Positions 16,838 through 26,218 of a stretch of DNA of 64,000 nucleotides are shown here, piece by piece. Made by a program: the position numbers and the translations under genes. Positions within the stretch are counted from its first letter, which is position 1; each line of letters opens with the position of its first letter. The notes beneath the pieces were generated by a model, which was not told the DNA's origin, ran no database searches, and saw only the letters and a list, made by a program, of their open reading frames with translations. Origin of the DNA: Oscillospiraceae bacterium (GTDB taxonomy: Bacteria > Bacillota > Clostridia > Oscillospirales > Ruminococcaceae). Location: assembly GCA_016296505.1 (NCBI GenBank), contig JAEDJD010000010.1, positions 23,964 to 87,963 on the forward strand, read 5' to 3'.

Positions 16838-17197
16838 TCAGTCCTCAATGAGCAAATGCGAGATATCGACCTGCTCGCCGTCTGCCCAAAGACGTTCCAG
16901 CTGATATTCGTCACGGGTATCGCGGTAGAAAACATGAACCACAATATCACCGTAATCCAGAACGATCCAGTTCGCGGCACGGACGCCCTCGATGCCGCGC
17001 GGCTCGATGCCAACCTGTCCGAGCTGGAAATCGACCTCATCCGCAAGGGACTTGACCTGCGTTGTGCTGGTACCGGTTGCGATGATGAAATAATCAGCGA
17101 TAATCGTCAGATTGGTAATGCCGATGACCTGGATATTCTCGGCTTTTTTTTCATCAAGAATTTTCACAATTTTTTCAAGTTTTTCCTGTGTCGTCAT
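16838..17197 (-). CDS. rsfS: Ribosome silencing factor RsfS
   Basis: 119 residues of the Iojap/RsfS family: IIADYFIIATGTSTTQVKSLADEV and WIVLDYGDIVVHVF are the conserved core. It binds ribosomal protein uL14 and blocks subunit joining during starvation. AAGGAG precedes the ATG. Its place after nadD, yqeK and the LCP gene and before leuS is the standard Firmicutes order. Confidence 0.96.
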   Translation of the reverse strand: MTTQEKLEKIVKILDEKKAENIQVIGITNLTIIADYFIIATGTSTTQVKSLADEVDFQLGQVGIEPRGIEGVRAANWIVLDYGDIVVHVFYRDTRDEYQLERLWADGEQVDISHLLIED

Positions 17198-17236
17198 AAA
17201 ACAACGCTCCTTTCACGGGCTATGCCCTTTTTCATA

Positions 17237-17267
17237 ATGAGAAATTGCGGACGCATTCATTTCTCAT
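17237..17267. repeat. Inverted repeat between LCP gene and rsfS
   Basis: ATGAGAAAT (17237-17245) and its exact complement ATTTCTCAT (17259-17267) enclose 13 bases. Neither side has a T-run, so it is not a classical terminator. It could stabilise or process the mRNA. Confidence 0.55.
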
Positions 17268-17283
17268 GTCTAATCTCAAACTT

Positions 17284-18645
17284 CTAATTTCCCATAAAGG
17301 TATTGCCGTCCTCGATGCTCTGGAAATCTGCCATATCATTGTCATAGAGCGTACTCCGATACTCCTCCGGTTTCAGCATCTCGGCAATCGGCAAATCATT
17401 TTCCGCCTCAAAATACGGACGGAAATACCGATTCAGCAAATCCGTAACGGGCTGCTTATGCATCAGCCAGACAGAATAAAACTCGATATCGCTGCTCGGA
17501 TTCGGCGGATAATAGTTATAGCCCTCGCCCGGAAGCATATGCATCGTAATTTTATCCATGCCGATTGAGGACGCAAAATCGGACAGCTTACTGATTTCAT
17601 CAACGGTCAGATTCGAGCCTATGAGCTGATTATCTACAATCTTGTTGATATATCCAAGCATTTCGATGCTATTGATATCGCAGACCCTCGCCATAGCTGC
17701 CGCCATAAAGATACGCTGCGCCTTCATACGACCGATATCGCCCTCGGTATAGTCGTGACGGAAACGAACCATCCACTCCGCCTGCGTACCATTCAGCACC
17801 TGCTCGCCCTGCTGGATAATCTTATCGGCTTCATAGGTAATCGTATAGGGCATATTGATCGGTACGCCGCCGATGATATCCACAATTTTCGCGATATCGC
17901 CGCAGCTTGTCGTTACATAGCGATCAATCGGCACCTTGAAGATGGTCTCCAGACAGTCCACAACGCGCTGTACAGGCTGTTTATTCGGATTGCCGAGCGA
18001 ATAAACGCTATTGAACTTACCGCCTTCAAAAGCCGTAAAGCCCGGCACAAAGGTATCGCGCGGAATTTGCAGAATGTGAATCTCATTGCCGCGAATATCA
18101 AACATTGCCAGCATAATGACATCCGTATTGGAACGGGATTCGTCCGTACCGATGAACAGAACGCCAAACTGCCCTTCCTGAATCTGATCGAGATCAAGAC
18201 CATCATCAAGCTCGCCATTTTTCACGCCGTCGATTTCTTTTTTCGGCTCCATCGGATATTCCTTGGATTCCAATTCGCCGTCAATCTCAATAAAGGGCTG
18301 CCAGTTCCGGAATTTCTGCATCATAGAGATATTGGTAGTCGTTTCATTTCCGGCGTGATCCATGGTTGTATACGGAATAAGCGGCAGGTTCAGGATCAGA
18401 ACAATCAGCAGCACCAGAAATGCAAGTGCCATGAGCGATACAAGAACGCGTTTTCTGCCAATCTGATTCTGATTCCTTGCAGCAGACGCTGAACGGGAAT
18501 GCTGTGCGCCATACTGCCGATTCCCTCTCGAATTGTAATTGCTGCTGCGAGACGCGCGCGAAGCGCTGTTTCTGTCAGAATAACGATGCTGCTGCGAAGA
18601 CGAGCGATGATTGTTTCGACGCGGCTGCGAATCTTCCATTCTCAT
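17284..18645 (-). CDS. LytR-CpsA-Psr (LCP) family cell-wall ligase
   Basis: 453 residues. The N-terminal 65 residues are Arg/Ser/Asn/Gln-rich and cytosolic, then one membrane helix (LVSLMALAFLVLLIVLILNL), then an extracellular LCP domain. Conserved pieces include GVLFIGTDESRSNTDVIML, HILQIPRDTFV and WMVRFRHDYTEGDIGRMKAQ with the arginines that hold the polyprenyl phosphate. The family attaches teichoic acids or other glycopolymers to peptidoglycan. AAGGAG lies before the ATG. It sits in the nadD-yqeK-LCP-rsfS cluster known from other Firmicutes. Confidence 0.94.
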   Translation of the reverse strand: MRMEDSQPRRNNHRSSSQQHRYSDRNSASRASRSSNYNSRGNRQYGAQHSRSASAARNQNQIGRKRVLVSLMALAFLVLLIVLILNLPLIPYTTMDHAGNETTTNISMMQKFRNWQPFIEIDGELESKEYPMEPKKEIDGVKNGELDDGLDLDQIQEGQFGVLFIGTDESRSNTDVIMLAMFDIRGNEIHILQIPRDTFVPGFTAFEGGKFNSVYSLGNPNKQPVQRVVDCLETIFKVPIDRYVTTSCGDIAKIVDIIGGVPINMPYTITYEADKIIQQGEQVLNGTQAEWMVRFRHDYTEGDIGRMKAQRIFMAAAMARVCDINSIEMLGYINKIVDNQLIGSNLTVDEISKLSDFASSIGMDKITMHMLPGEGYNYYPPNPSSDIEFYSVWLMHKQPVTDLLNRYFRPYFEAENDLPIAEMLKPEEYRSTLYDNDMADFQSIEDGNTFMGN

Positions 18646-18691
18646 ATGAAAATTGCTCCTTTATGCGTATACACGCGGGTTTCAAATAGCT

Positions 18692-19339
18692 TCATTCGGA
18701 TGATCCTAAAGATTTTGTATTCTGCTCCGATTTACGATCCGAACGGGCGGTCATTTTTTTCAAATAAAAATTATAAGCGTCAACAGTCGAGACCGGCAAC
18801 GGAGTTTCTTTTTTCATAACGCTTTCAATCGCCCATTGAAAAGCGCAAAGCATCGCTTTATCCAGATCGTTCTGCGCCATTTTCCGAAAGCGTTCAACAT
18901 CCCGATAGGTACGGTCCGCCGAAATCAAATCCGCCATATAAACGATTTCTTCGAGCTTTGTCATATCGGCGCGACCAACCGTATGCCAACGCGCCGCGCC
19001 CAGCACTTCCCTATCGTCAATGCCAAGCTCCGTGTACATATAGGAAGCCGCCGCGATTCCGTGCCAGACCGGCTTGCAGAGCCATTCAATTTCACTCACA
19101 GAAAACGGACAGCTATGCATCAATTCCGCCTGTTCGGAAAACGGAAGCTCTTTACAGCAATCGTGGAGCAATCCGGCAAGATAGGCGCGCTGCGGATCAG
19201 CGCCCCAGCGTTCTGCAAGCGCAAAGGCAGCGCGCGCAACATTCACAGAATGGGTATAGCGTTTCTTGGAAAGCCGTGCTTTCAGGAACGCGGTCATACT
19301 GCGAATCTGCTCATTCTGACCTGCTTTACTCAAAAACAC
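18692..19339 (-). CDS. yqeK: YqeK-type HD hydrolase (diadenosine tetraphosphatase)
   Basis: 215 residues with an HD-domain metal site: THSVNVARAA, LLHDCCKEL and RWHTVG supply the conserved His and Asp residues. YqeK proteins cleave Ap4A symmetrically into two ADP. The gene follows nadD with no gap; GAGAGGTGA at the nadD end is its ribosome site. The frame opens with GTG at 19339, but a TTG three codons in has better spacing, so the first three residues are uncertain. Confidence 0.92.
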   Translation of the reverse strand: MFLSKAGQNEQIRSMTAFLKARLSKKRYTHSVNVARAAFALAERWGADPQRAYLAGLLHDCCKELPFSEQAELMHSCPFSVSEIEWLCKPVWHGIAAASYMYTELGIDDREVLGAARWHTVGRADMTKLEEIVYMADLISADRTYRDVERFRKMAQNDLDKAMLCAFQWAIESVMKKETPLPVSTVDAYNFYLKKMTARSDRKSEQNTKSLGSSE

Positions 19340-19960
19340 TCACCTCTCATCTAAAAGATAGAGTTGTTTCTCCCAAATATATTGTACTACATTTTCCGGC
19401 AAAAGGCAAGAGCAATCGAGATTCTTTTGCAGATTCTGCCGGATTTCCGTTGATGATACGGGCATTGCCGGAACTGTCAGCACATGAATCACCGCGTCAG
19501 GACAATCAGTTCTGAGGCTGTCCGCGCAGGCATTGAGCGCTGGCAAATCACCGATTTCTCTTGAAACAGCGCAGATATCCGCAAGACGCAGGATTTCCTG
19601 CCACTGCCGCCATGTCCGAAAGCTGAGCAGCATATCGCTGCCGATCATCAAGCTCCATTCGATATTCTTTTCCATTTCATGCAGTGCGCGCAAGGTATCC
19701 ACGGTATAGTTTTTCCCAGATTGCGTGGTTTCATAATCAGAAACATACATCCACGGAAAAGGCTGTGCCGCAATCCGACACATTTCTAGCCGATCGGCAG
19801 CCGGCGCATATGCAGCGGAGCTTTTATGCGGCGCTTCGCCAGCCGGCATCAGCACGACGCCATCGAGCTGCAAAGCGCGTCTGACCGCGCAGACATTATG
19901 CAGATGACCGTTATGAATCGGATTGAAGCTGCCGCCGAACAGACCTATTTTTCGGCTCAT
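19340..19960 (-). CDS. nadD: Nicotinate-nucleotide adenylyltransferase
   Basis: 206 residues. GGSFNPIHNGHL is the nucleotidyltransferase HxGH motif and VSSTEIRQNL the C-terminal ISSTxIR motif; both bind ATP. It makes deamido-NAD from nicotinate mononucleotide. It overlaps yhbY by four bases, so the pair is translationally coupled. Confidence 0.96.
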   Translation of the reverse strand: MSRKIGLFGGSFNPIHNGHLHNVCAVRRALQLDGVVLMPAGEAPHKSSAAYAPAADRLEMCRIAAQPFPWMYVSDYETTQSGKNYTVDTLRALHEMEKNIEWSLMIGSDMLLSFRTWRQWQEILRLADICAVSREIGDLPALNACADSLRTDCPDAVIHVLTVPAMPVSSTEIRQNLQKNLDCSCLLPENVVQYIWEKQLYLLDER

Positions 19961-20265
19961 TTCTTTTTCTTGCTTTCTACAAGCTGAATCACCGGCTTTT
20001 TGGGATTGCGCAGATACAGCACAAACCGATTGCCGATTGCGCAGACAACCTCTGCGCCGGTCTCATTTGCGATCAGCTCCGCAGCCTCTCTGGCAGAATA
20101 TTCACAGGTTTCGAGCACATGACCCTTAATCAGTTCACGCTTACGGAGCGCATCGGCAGCCTGTTTGAAAAGCTGCTCGCTCACGCCGCCCTTTCCGACG
20201 GTCAGAATGCTCTCAGCAGTCGAAGCGATGCCGCGGAGCTGTGCGCGCTGTTTACTTGTCAGCAT
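19957..20265 (-). CDS. yhbY: YhbY-type RNA-binding protein
   Basis: 102 residues forming one CRS1-YhbY (KH-like) domain: LTSKQRAQLRGIASTAESILTVGKGG at the start and IGNRFVLYLR with a basic end. It is associated with large-subunit assembly. Of two nearby ATGs the second (20265) has the correct spacing from AAGGAG. Confidence 0.95.
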   Translation of the reverse strand: MLTSKQRAQLRGIASTAESILTVGKGGVSEQLFKQAADALRKRELIKGHVLETCEYSAREAAELIANETGAEVVCAIGNRFVLYLRNPKKPVIQLVESKKKK

Positions 20266-20284
20266 ATCCATTCTCCTTTCTCAT

Positions 20285-20509
20285 TCACCGGTGCCATTTC
20301 TTTGATTTTCCGAGTTTATCGAGTTCATTTTTGCGAATCCACTCCTCAGTAAAACCGCAGCTCACGCAAATATAACGATCAACCATGACCGCAGAAAAGA
20401 TCGTGCCGCCCGTCATGATATTGTTGCCGCTGCCATAGGCGCCGGCTGAGCCGTCCACGATCACGATATCACTGCTGCCGCATTTCGGGCAGATTCTCCG
20501 ATACATCAT
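20285..20509 (-). CDS. Small zinc-ribbon protein
   Basis: 74 residues. Two cysteine pairs, CPKCG near the start and CVSCG near residue 52, form a zinc ribbon around a Gly-rich, partly hydrophobic middle. AGGAG is eight bases before the first ATG. It lies between rdgB and yhbY with short gaps, so it is part of the operon. I do not recognise a named family. Confidence 0.8.
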   Translation of the reverse strand: MMYRRICPKCGSSDIVIVDGSAGAYGSGNNIMTGGTIFSAVMVDRYICVSCGFTEEWIRKNELDKLGKSKKWHR

Positions 20510-20527
20510 CCTGATTTCTCCTGTCAG

Positions 20528-21127
20528 TTACATATTTTGTTTCAACCAGTTTGTCACCTGTACCAACGCATGATGGCGATGGGACACCATATTTTTTTCG
20601 TTTGCGGGAATCTCAGCGAACGAGCGTCCCTGATAGCCGAACACGGGATCGTAGCCAAAGCCGTTTGCGCCGCGGCACTCGCGTAAAATCTCGCCCTCGA
20701 CCTTACCTGCAAAGAAGTGCTGCACGCCATCCGGTGCAATCAGACACATCACACAGGCAAAATGCGCGCCGCGCCGATCATCGGGAACATTCTGCATTTC
20801 GCGCAGCAGCTTTTCGATCAAGTCGGCGTCGGGAGCGTTCTCTCCTGCCCATCGCGCCGAGCGAACACCCGGCTCTCCGTTCAGCGCGTCCACAGAAAGT
20901 CCGCTGTCATCGGCAAGCACGAAGCACTGCTCACCTTTTTCCAGCGCAAGCTGCCGGATACATTCCGCTTTGATCGCAGCGTTTTCAGCGAATGTCGCAC
21001 CGGTTTCTTCGGCGTCGGCGTCATATCCGGCCTCTCGCTGTGAAACAACCGAAATCTCTGTATCTTCGAGCATTTCTCGAATCTCTCGCAGTTTATTTTT
21101 ATTATTGGTTGCAAGGATCAGTTTCAT
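20528..21127 (-). CDS. rdgB: RdgB/HAM1 family non-canonical purine NTP pyrophosphatase
   Basis: 199 residues. LILATNNKNKLREI binds the nucleotide, LADDSGLSVDALNGEPGVRSARWAG is the family signature, and GFGYDPVF and SHRHHAL follow. It hydrolyses dITP/XTP to keep damaged purines out of DNA. The second of two adjacent ATGs fits GAGG best. Confidence 0.96.
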   Translation of the reverse strand: MKLILATNNKNKLREIREMLEDTEISVVSQREAGYDADAEETGATFAENAAIKAECIRQLALEKGEQCFVLADDSGLSVDALNGEPGVRSARWAGENAPDADLIEKLLREMQNVPDDRRGAHFACVMCLIAPDGVQHFFAGKVEGEILRECRGANGFGYDPVFGYQGRSFAEIPANEKNMVSHRHHALVQVTNWLKQNM

Positions 21128-21139
21128 CATGATACCTCA

Positions 21140-22510
21140 TTATTTTTTACGCTTGAAAAAGCTAAAGAAGCCTTTTTTCTTCTTCTCCGGCTGCTCGGTT
21201 GATTCATCCGTGTCAGACGGCTCTGCGTCTTTCTTTTCATAAGAAATCAGCGGCAGCATACCTTCCTCTGGCGGAATGCGCTCATCCACAGGAAGTCTCT
21301 CCTCCTCCGGCAGCCATTCGCTCAGCGGAATACCTTCGGATTCAAGTTCTGCGGCTTCGTTGACGCTTTCAACAGTATTTCCAACCATTTCAACAGTATC
21401 CGCAGAGATATCTGCAACTGTTTCCGCGACCTCCGCGTCTTCTTCAACCGTTTCAACAGCATTCTCGACGTCATCTTCAACTATTTCAACAATTTCCTCG
21501 GTCGCTTCATCGTCAAATACTTCATCCACATTTTCTATCATATCCTCTGATACTTCGTCAACAGTATCATTGAATTTCTCAGTATTTTCAGCAGAATCCA
21601 TATCTCGTTCAAAGAGCGCGTCAATAAAGCTGCGCGCCTCGAACGGCTGCAAATCGTCGATACCCTCGCCGACGCCGATCAATTTGACAGGAATATTCAG
21701 TTCATTTTTAATAGAGATTACGATACCGCCCTTTGCCGTACCATCGAGCTTTGTGAGGACGATACCAGTAATCGGCGCAACCTCCTGAAAAAGTCTTGCC
21801 TGATTGACTGCGTTCTGACCGGTTGTTGCGTCGAGCACGAGCAGACATTCCTTCGCACAGCCCTCAGCCTCGCGGTCAATGATACGGTTAATTTTTGCAA
21901 GCTCCTGCATGAGGTTTTTCTTATTATGGAGTCTGCCAGCGGTATCGCAGATCACGACGTCACAGCCGCGCGCCTTGGCAGCAGTAATCGCGTCAAAGAC
22001 GACAGCCGCCGGATCGCTGCCTTCAGCATGACGTACAAGTTCCGTTTCGGAACGGTCTGTCCAGATCTGAAGCTGATCAATCGCCGCCGCACGAAACGTA
22101 TCCGCAGCCGCAACCAGAACACGCTTGCCGTCGTTTTTAAACTGATGGCAAAGCTTTCCGATCGTCGTTGTTTTACCTGCGCCGTTGACACCGATTACAA
22201 GAATGACCGAAGGCGTTGTCGAGAGGTCCAGTCCCTCATCGGCGCCGAGCATACCGGTCGTGATCTCCTGAATCAGCCCCATGATATCGTTGGGATTGGT
22301 GATGCCGCGCTCCTTGACCATATCGCGGAGCTGATCACAGATCTGAATCGCCGTATCTGCGCCCATATCGCCCATAATCATTGTTTCTTCGAGCTGCTCA
22401 AAAAGTTCCTCGTCAATCTTGGTAAACGAGCCGAGCATCCGGCGCATTCCCTTGATGACGCTGTCTCTTGTTTTTTTCAGTCCATCACGTATCTTCTGAA
22501 AAATTCCCAT
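21140..22510 (-). CDS. ftsY: Signal recognition particle receptor FtsY with C-terminal acidic tail
   Basis: 456 residues. The ATG at 22510 is well spaced from GGAG; the longer frame adds 11 residues. The protein starts MGIFQKIRDGLKKT, an amphipathic helix, and goes straight into the NG domain: G1 GVNGAGKTTTIGKL (about 107-120), DTAGRLHNKKNLM, LVLDATTGQNA and LTKLDGTAKGG. About 152 residues (305-456) then follow the GTPase domain. They are first strongly acidic (Glu, Asp, Val repeats) and end in Lys-rich GFFSFFKRKK. In most FtsY proteins an acidic A domain precedes NG. Here it follows, and the last ten residues look like a second membrane anchor. Confidence 0.95.
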   Translation of the reverse strand: MGIFQKIRDGLKKTRDSVIKGMRRMLGSFTKIDEELFEQLEETMIMGDMGADTAIQICDQLRDMVKERGITNPNDIMGLIQEITTGMLGADEGLDLSTTPSVILVIGVNGAGKTTTIGKLCHQFKNDGKRVLVAAADTFRAAAIDQLQIWTDRSETELVRHAEGSDPAAVVFDAITAAKARGCDVVICDTAGRLHNKKNLMQELAKINRIIDREAEGCAKECLLVLDATTGQNAVNQARLFQEVAPITGIVLTKLDGTAKGGIVISIKNELNIPVKLIGVGEGIDDLQPFEARSFIDALFERDMDSAENTEKFNDTVDEVSEDMIENVDEVFDDEATEEIVEIVEDDVENAVETVEEDAEVAETVADISADTVEMVGNTVESVNEAAELESEGIPLSEWLPEEERLPVDERIPPEEGMLPLISYEKKDAEPSDTDESTEQPEKKKKGFFSFFKRKK

Positions 22511-22610
22511 CGTTATCACTCCAATTCTGTTTGATCGCATCAAGAAAGCGGTATAAAACCAGTTTGTCTATCATTGCTGACTGATCCCTTTACACGAAAT
22601 CAAGCGTACC

Positions 22611-25600
22611 TTATTCGGTGATTGCCACGCCATTCTGGTCGAGCCGCAGGAGTCGTGAAACGCCGTCCTCCTGCATGGTCACGCCATAAAGCACATTGGC
22701 TTCATCCATCGCCGAACGTCTGTGCGTCACGACAACAAACTGTACGCTGCCAAAGAAATGCTTGAGATATTGCGCATATTTGCGAACATTTACCTCGTCG
22801 AGCGCCGCGTCGATCTCATCGAGTATACAGAACGGTGCCGGACGCAGTTTCAATATCGCAAAATAAATACAAATCGCAACAAAAGACTGTTCTCCGCCGG
22901 AAAGCGAAATCAAATTTTTGATCACCTTACCGGGAGGAGCAACCTTAATCTCAATGCCGGATTCCAGAATATGCTCCGGATCGGTCAATTCAAGCGAAGC
23001 GGAACCGCCGCCGAACAGTTCGACAAAGATTTCGCCGAAATAGCGGTTTATTTTCACGAAGCTCTCCTGAAAAATCGCACACATATCGGTTGTCAGGCGC
23101 TCGATGAGCTGCTCCAATTCGGATTTCGCGGTTTCGATATCCTTGATCTGACCGGTCATAAAGCGATAGCGTTCGGACACTTCTTTGTACTCATCGACCG
23201 CCGCAACATTGACCGAACCGAGCGCACGGATACGATTTTTCAAGGAACTCAGCTGTTTTTCCGCCTCGCCGACATTTTCAATCGGCTCAGCCTGCGTTTC
23301 CGCCTCGGAACGGGTCAGCTCATAGGAATCCTGCAAGCGGAACACGAGATCGTCAATCTCCTTCTGTACGTTCTCCTTACGCTCCTCGATACGCGTGCGA
23401 TCGAGGGATTGCTTTTCTCTGGCGTCGCGCAGAGTATCCATACCCCTGCGAATATCATTGGTATGCTTTTCTTTTTCATCATGGACACGGCGCAGCTTTC
23501 CGATTTCGTTTTGCATCTCGGTAATTGCAGCGCGTCTTGCGTCCTGACCGTCTGTTAATTCTTTGATGGCGGATTTTTTTTCGGCGATATTCTTCTGTTC
23601 AAGACGAATATGATCCGCGATTTCAGCGAGCTGATCGGCAGCCTGTTCCATATTTTTCGCAATAGAAATCCGGCGGTGACGTTCTGATTCGAGATCCTTT
23701 GCAAGCTCCGCCTGTTTAATTTTCTGATCGGCGATGGTATGCGAGAGCATTGCCTGATCGCTTTGGAGCTTCGTCTGCGATTCCGAATCCGACTGCAATT
23801 TTGCAGCCGCGTCCGCAATATTTGCTGTAAGCGCCAAGAGTTGCTGTTCGGCGTCTGCACGGGAAGTCTCCAGAAGCGCAATCTTCTCGATGAGCTTCGC
23901 GCGCTGTTCCGCTTCATTTTCCTGCCATGCTTTATCCGAAGCCTCACGAATTTTCAGAGCAGCGAGCTGCTGCTGCAAGTCATTCTGCAGCGCCTGAGAC
24001 TCTGTCATAAGCGCCTGCGCACCCTCGATATCGGTAAGCAGCTTTGCCCATTCGGCTTTCCGTTTGGCAGCCTCTGCCTTATATGATTGCATTTCCGTTT
24101 CGAGTGATTTGAGCCTTGCATTGGTCTCCTCGATTTCGTGGGTACGGGTAATCACACCGGCAGATCTTGCCGCCGATCCGCCCGAATACGAACCGCCGGC
24201 GTGCACAACCTGACCGTCGAGCGTAACGATCCGGAATTTATACTGAAACTGTCTGGCAATACGCGAAGCCGCGTCAATATCCTCCGCCACAGCGATACGG
24301 CCAAGCAGACTTTCCATGACATTGCGATAGATGCCATCAAACCCGACAAGGTCGCAGGCAAGCGCTACAAAGCCGTCAACGTCGTCGAGCCGTTCATGCA
24401 GTCTGCCGCCGCGGATGGTTGTCAGCGGCAGAAAAGTTGCTCTGCCGCCTCTGATTTCCTTCAAGTAGCGAATACAGCGTTTTGCAGTTTCCTCATTTTC
24501 GACGATCAGATTTTGCAAAGCGCCGCCGAGTGCGGTTTCGATTGCCGTACCATACTGCGGTTCAACGGTAATACGCTGCGCGACCGTTCCATGCACGCCG
24601 CCGAGTCTGCCGCTGCCGGCGACCTTGAGAATCTGCCGCACGCTTCCGGCATAACCCTCCATATTCTGTTCGAGATCGCGCAAAATACGCTGTTTCTGCT
24701 GAGTATTTGCATATTCGGCATTACATTTGCTGACGGCGTCCTGCGCCTGCTGAAACTTCTGTTCACGAATATCAGCAAGCTGCCGGAATCCATTCAGACG
24801 ATTTTGCTGCTCTACAAATTTTTGCGCAGCGGCGTCTATTTTTTTTTGCAGCTTTTGTTCCTCTCTGGCATATTGCTGCAGCCGTTCGGAAACGGACGCG
24901 CCATCGGCTTCTGCCTGCTGCATGGTATCCTTTGTTTCCGTCAGATCACGTTCAAAGCCTGCGAGCCGGACGCGCTGTGCATTCTCCTGCAAATAGAGTT
25001 CACGAAGCGCAGAATCCTGTTGACTGATGGCGTAATTCTGCGTTTCATTTTGTATGGCAAGCGCTTCGAGCTGCTGTAACTGCGCGGCAATTTCCTGTTC
25101 AAGGACGGTCTGCTGACTGACAAGCGATTTGATATAGCGATCCTGCTCGGCAAGCCTGCGTTCCCATTCGCCATCCGAATCAGAAAGCTCTGTCCGTCTG
25201 CGTTCAAGATCAGCAATTTTCTCGCTGCTATGTGCGATTTCGTTATTGCAGACAGCGATATTCGCGGTCACGCCAGCATTTTCCTGCTCCGATGCGACAA
25301 TTTTATTTTGCAGCGTTTCGATATCGACAGTCGCCTGCTGCATATCCTGAAACGCAAGGTCAAGCTTTTCCTGTTCACGCTGCAAATCGTTTTGCAGATT
25401 CTCACATTCTGCGGTCAGCTGCAGATAGCGTTCGGAAAGCGCATCAAGCTGAGCCGTCTGTTTTCCCAGACGATACACCCAAAACGATACTTCGAGCGTC
25501 TTACGCTCTGCGGCAAGCACGAGATACTTTTCAGCCTTTTCAGCCTGTGATTTCAACGGTCCGATACGGCTTTCGAGTTCCGCGACAATATCGGTCAGGC

Positions 25601-26168
25601 GCAGGAGATTATCCTGTGCCTGAGAAAGCTTTCGTTCAGCCTCCTGTTTCCGGTAGCGGAATTTCGAGACGCCGGCAGCTTCTTCAAAGATATCACGGCG
25701 TTCATTGGATTTCGCGCCGACAATCTCAGCGATTCTGCCCTGTCCGATAATCGCATAGCCGTCCCTGCCGAGACCGGTATCCATAAACAGCTCATTGACA
25801 TCCTTCAAACGGACGTTTCTGCCGTTGATGAGATATTCGCTATCGCCGCTGCGATACAGCCGTCTGGTTACAGCGACCTCGTCTTCGGGTTCATTCAAAC
25901 GATGATCGCTGTTATCAATGGTCAGCGTAACGGCGGCAAAGCCCATTTGTTTACGGGTTTTCGTACCGGAGAATATGACATCCTCCATACTTTTTCCGCG
26001 CAATTCTTTGGTTGATTGCTCACCGAGCACCCATCGCACTGCGTCGCCGATATTGCTCTTGCCGCTTCCATTCGGACCGACAACAGCGGTCAAACCCTCG
26101 TCAAAGGTCAGCGATATCTTATCGGGAAACGATTTGAAGCCTTGCAGCTCCAATGATTTCAAATACAT
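22611..26168 (-). CDS. smc: Chromosome segregation ATPase SMC
   Basis: 1185 residues, full length. Walker A GPNGSGKSN (about 31-39) and QGRIAEIV lie in the N-terminal head. Long coiled coils rich in Gln, Glu and Ala flank a hinge (GYAGSVRQILKVAGSGRLGG region, about 505-650). The C-terminal head has the ABC signature LSGGEQSFVAI and Walker B FCILDEIDAALDE. It forms the condensin core with ScpA and ScpB, which are not in the window. The neighbours rnc and ftsY are the classical partners. Confidence 0.98.
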   Translation of the reverse strand: MYLKSLELQGFKSFPDKISLTFDEGLTAVVGPNGSGKSNIGDAVRWVLGEQSTKELRGKSMEDVIFSGTKTRKQMGFAAVTLTIDNSDHRLNEPEDEVAVTRRLYRSGDSEYLINGRNVRLKDVNELFMDTGLGRDGYAIIGQGRIAEIVGAKSNERRDIFEEAAGVSKFRYRKQEAERKLSQAQDNLLRLTDIVAELESRIGPLKSQAEKAEKYLVLAAERKTLEVSFWVYRLGKQTAQLDALSERYLQLTAECENLQNDLQREQEKLDLAFQDMQQATVDIETLQNKIVASEQENAGVTANIAVCNNEIAHSSEKIADLERRRTELSDSDGEWERRLAEQDRYIKSLVSQQTVLEQEIAAQLQQLEALAIQNETQNYAISQQDSALRELYLQENAQRVRLAGFERDLTETKDTMQQAEADGASVSERLQQYAREEQKLQKKIDAAAQKFVEQQNRLNGFRQLADIREQKFQQAQDAVSKCNAEYANTQQKQRILRDLEQNMEGYAGSVRQILKVAGSGRLGGVHGTVAQRITVEPQYGTAIETALGGALQNLIVENEETAKRCIRYLKEIRGGRATFLPLTTIRGGRLHERLDDVDGFVALACDLVGFDGIYRNVMESLLGRIAVAEDIDAASRIARQFQYKFRIVTLDGQVVHAGGSYSGGSAARSAGVITRTHEIEETNARLKSLETEMQSYKAEAAKRKAEWAKLLTDIEGAQALMTESQALQNDLQQQLAALKIREASDKAWQENEAEQRAKLIEKIALLETSRADAEQQLLALTANIADAAAKLQSDSESQTKLQSDQAMLSHTIADQKIKQAELAKDLESERHRRISIAKNMEQAADQLAEIADHIRLEQKNIAEKKSAIKELTDGQDARRAAITEMQNEIGKLRRVHDEKEKHTNDIRRGMDTLRDAREKQSLDRTRIEERKENVQKEIDDLVFRLQDSYELTRSEAETQAEPIENVGEAEKQLSSLKNRIRALGSVNVAAVDEYKEVSERYRFMTGQIKDIETAKSELEQLIERLTTDMCAIFQESFVKINRYFGEIFVELFGGGSASLELTDPEHILESGIEIKVAPPGKVIKNLISLSGGEQSFVAICIYFAILKLRPAPFCILDEIDAALDEVNVRKYAQYLKHFFGSVQFVVVTHRRSAMDEANVLYGVTMQEDGVSRLLRLDQNGVAITE

Positions 26169-26218
26169 ATATTTTGCATTCTCCAGTTTTACGAATCAGC
26201 CGTTTCTGCAGCTTCGGC

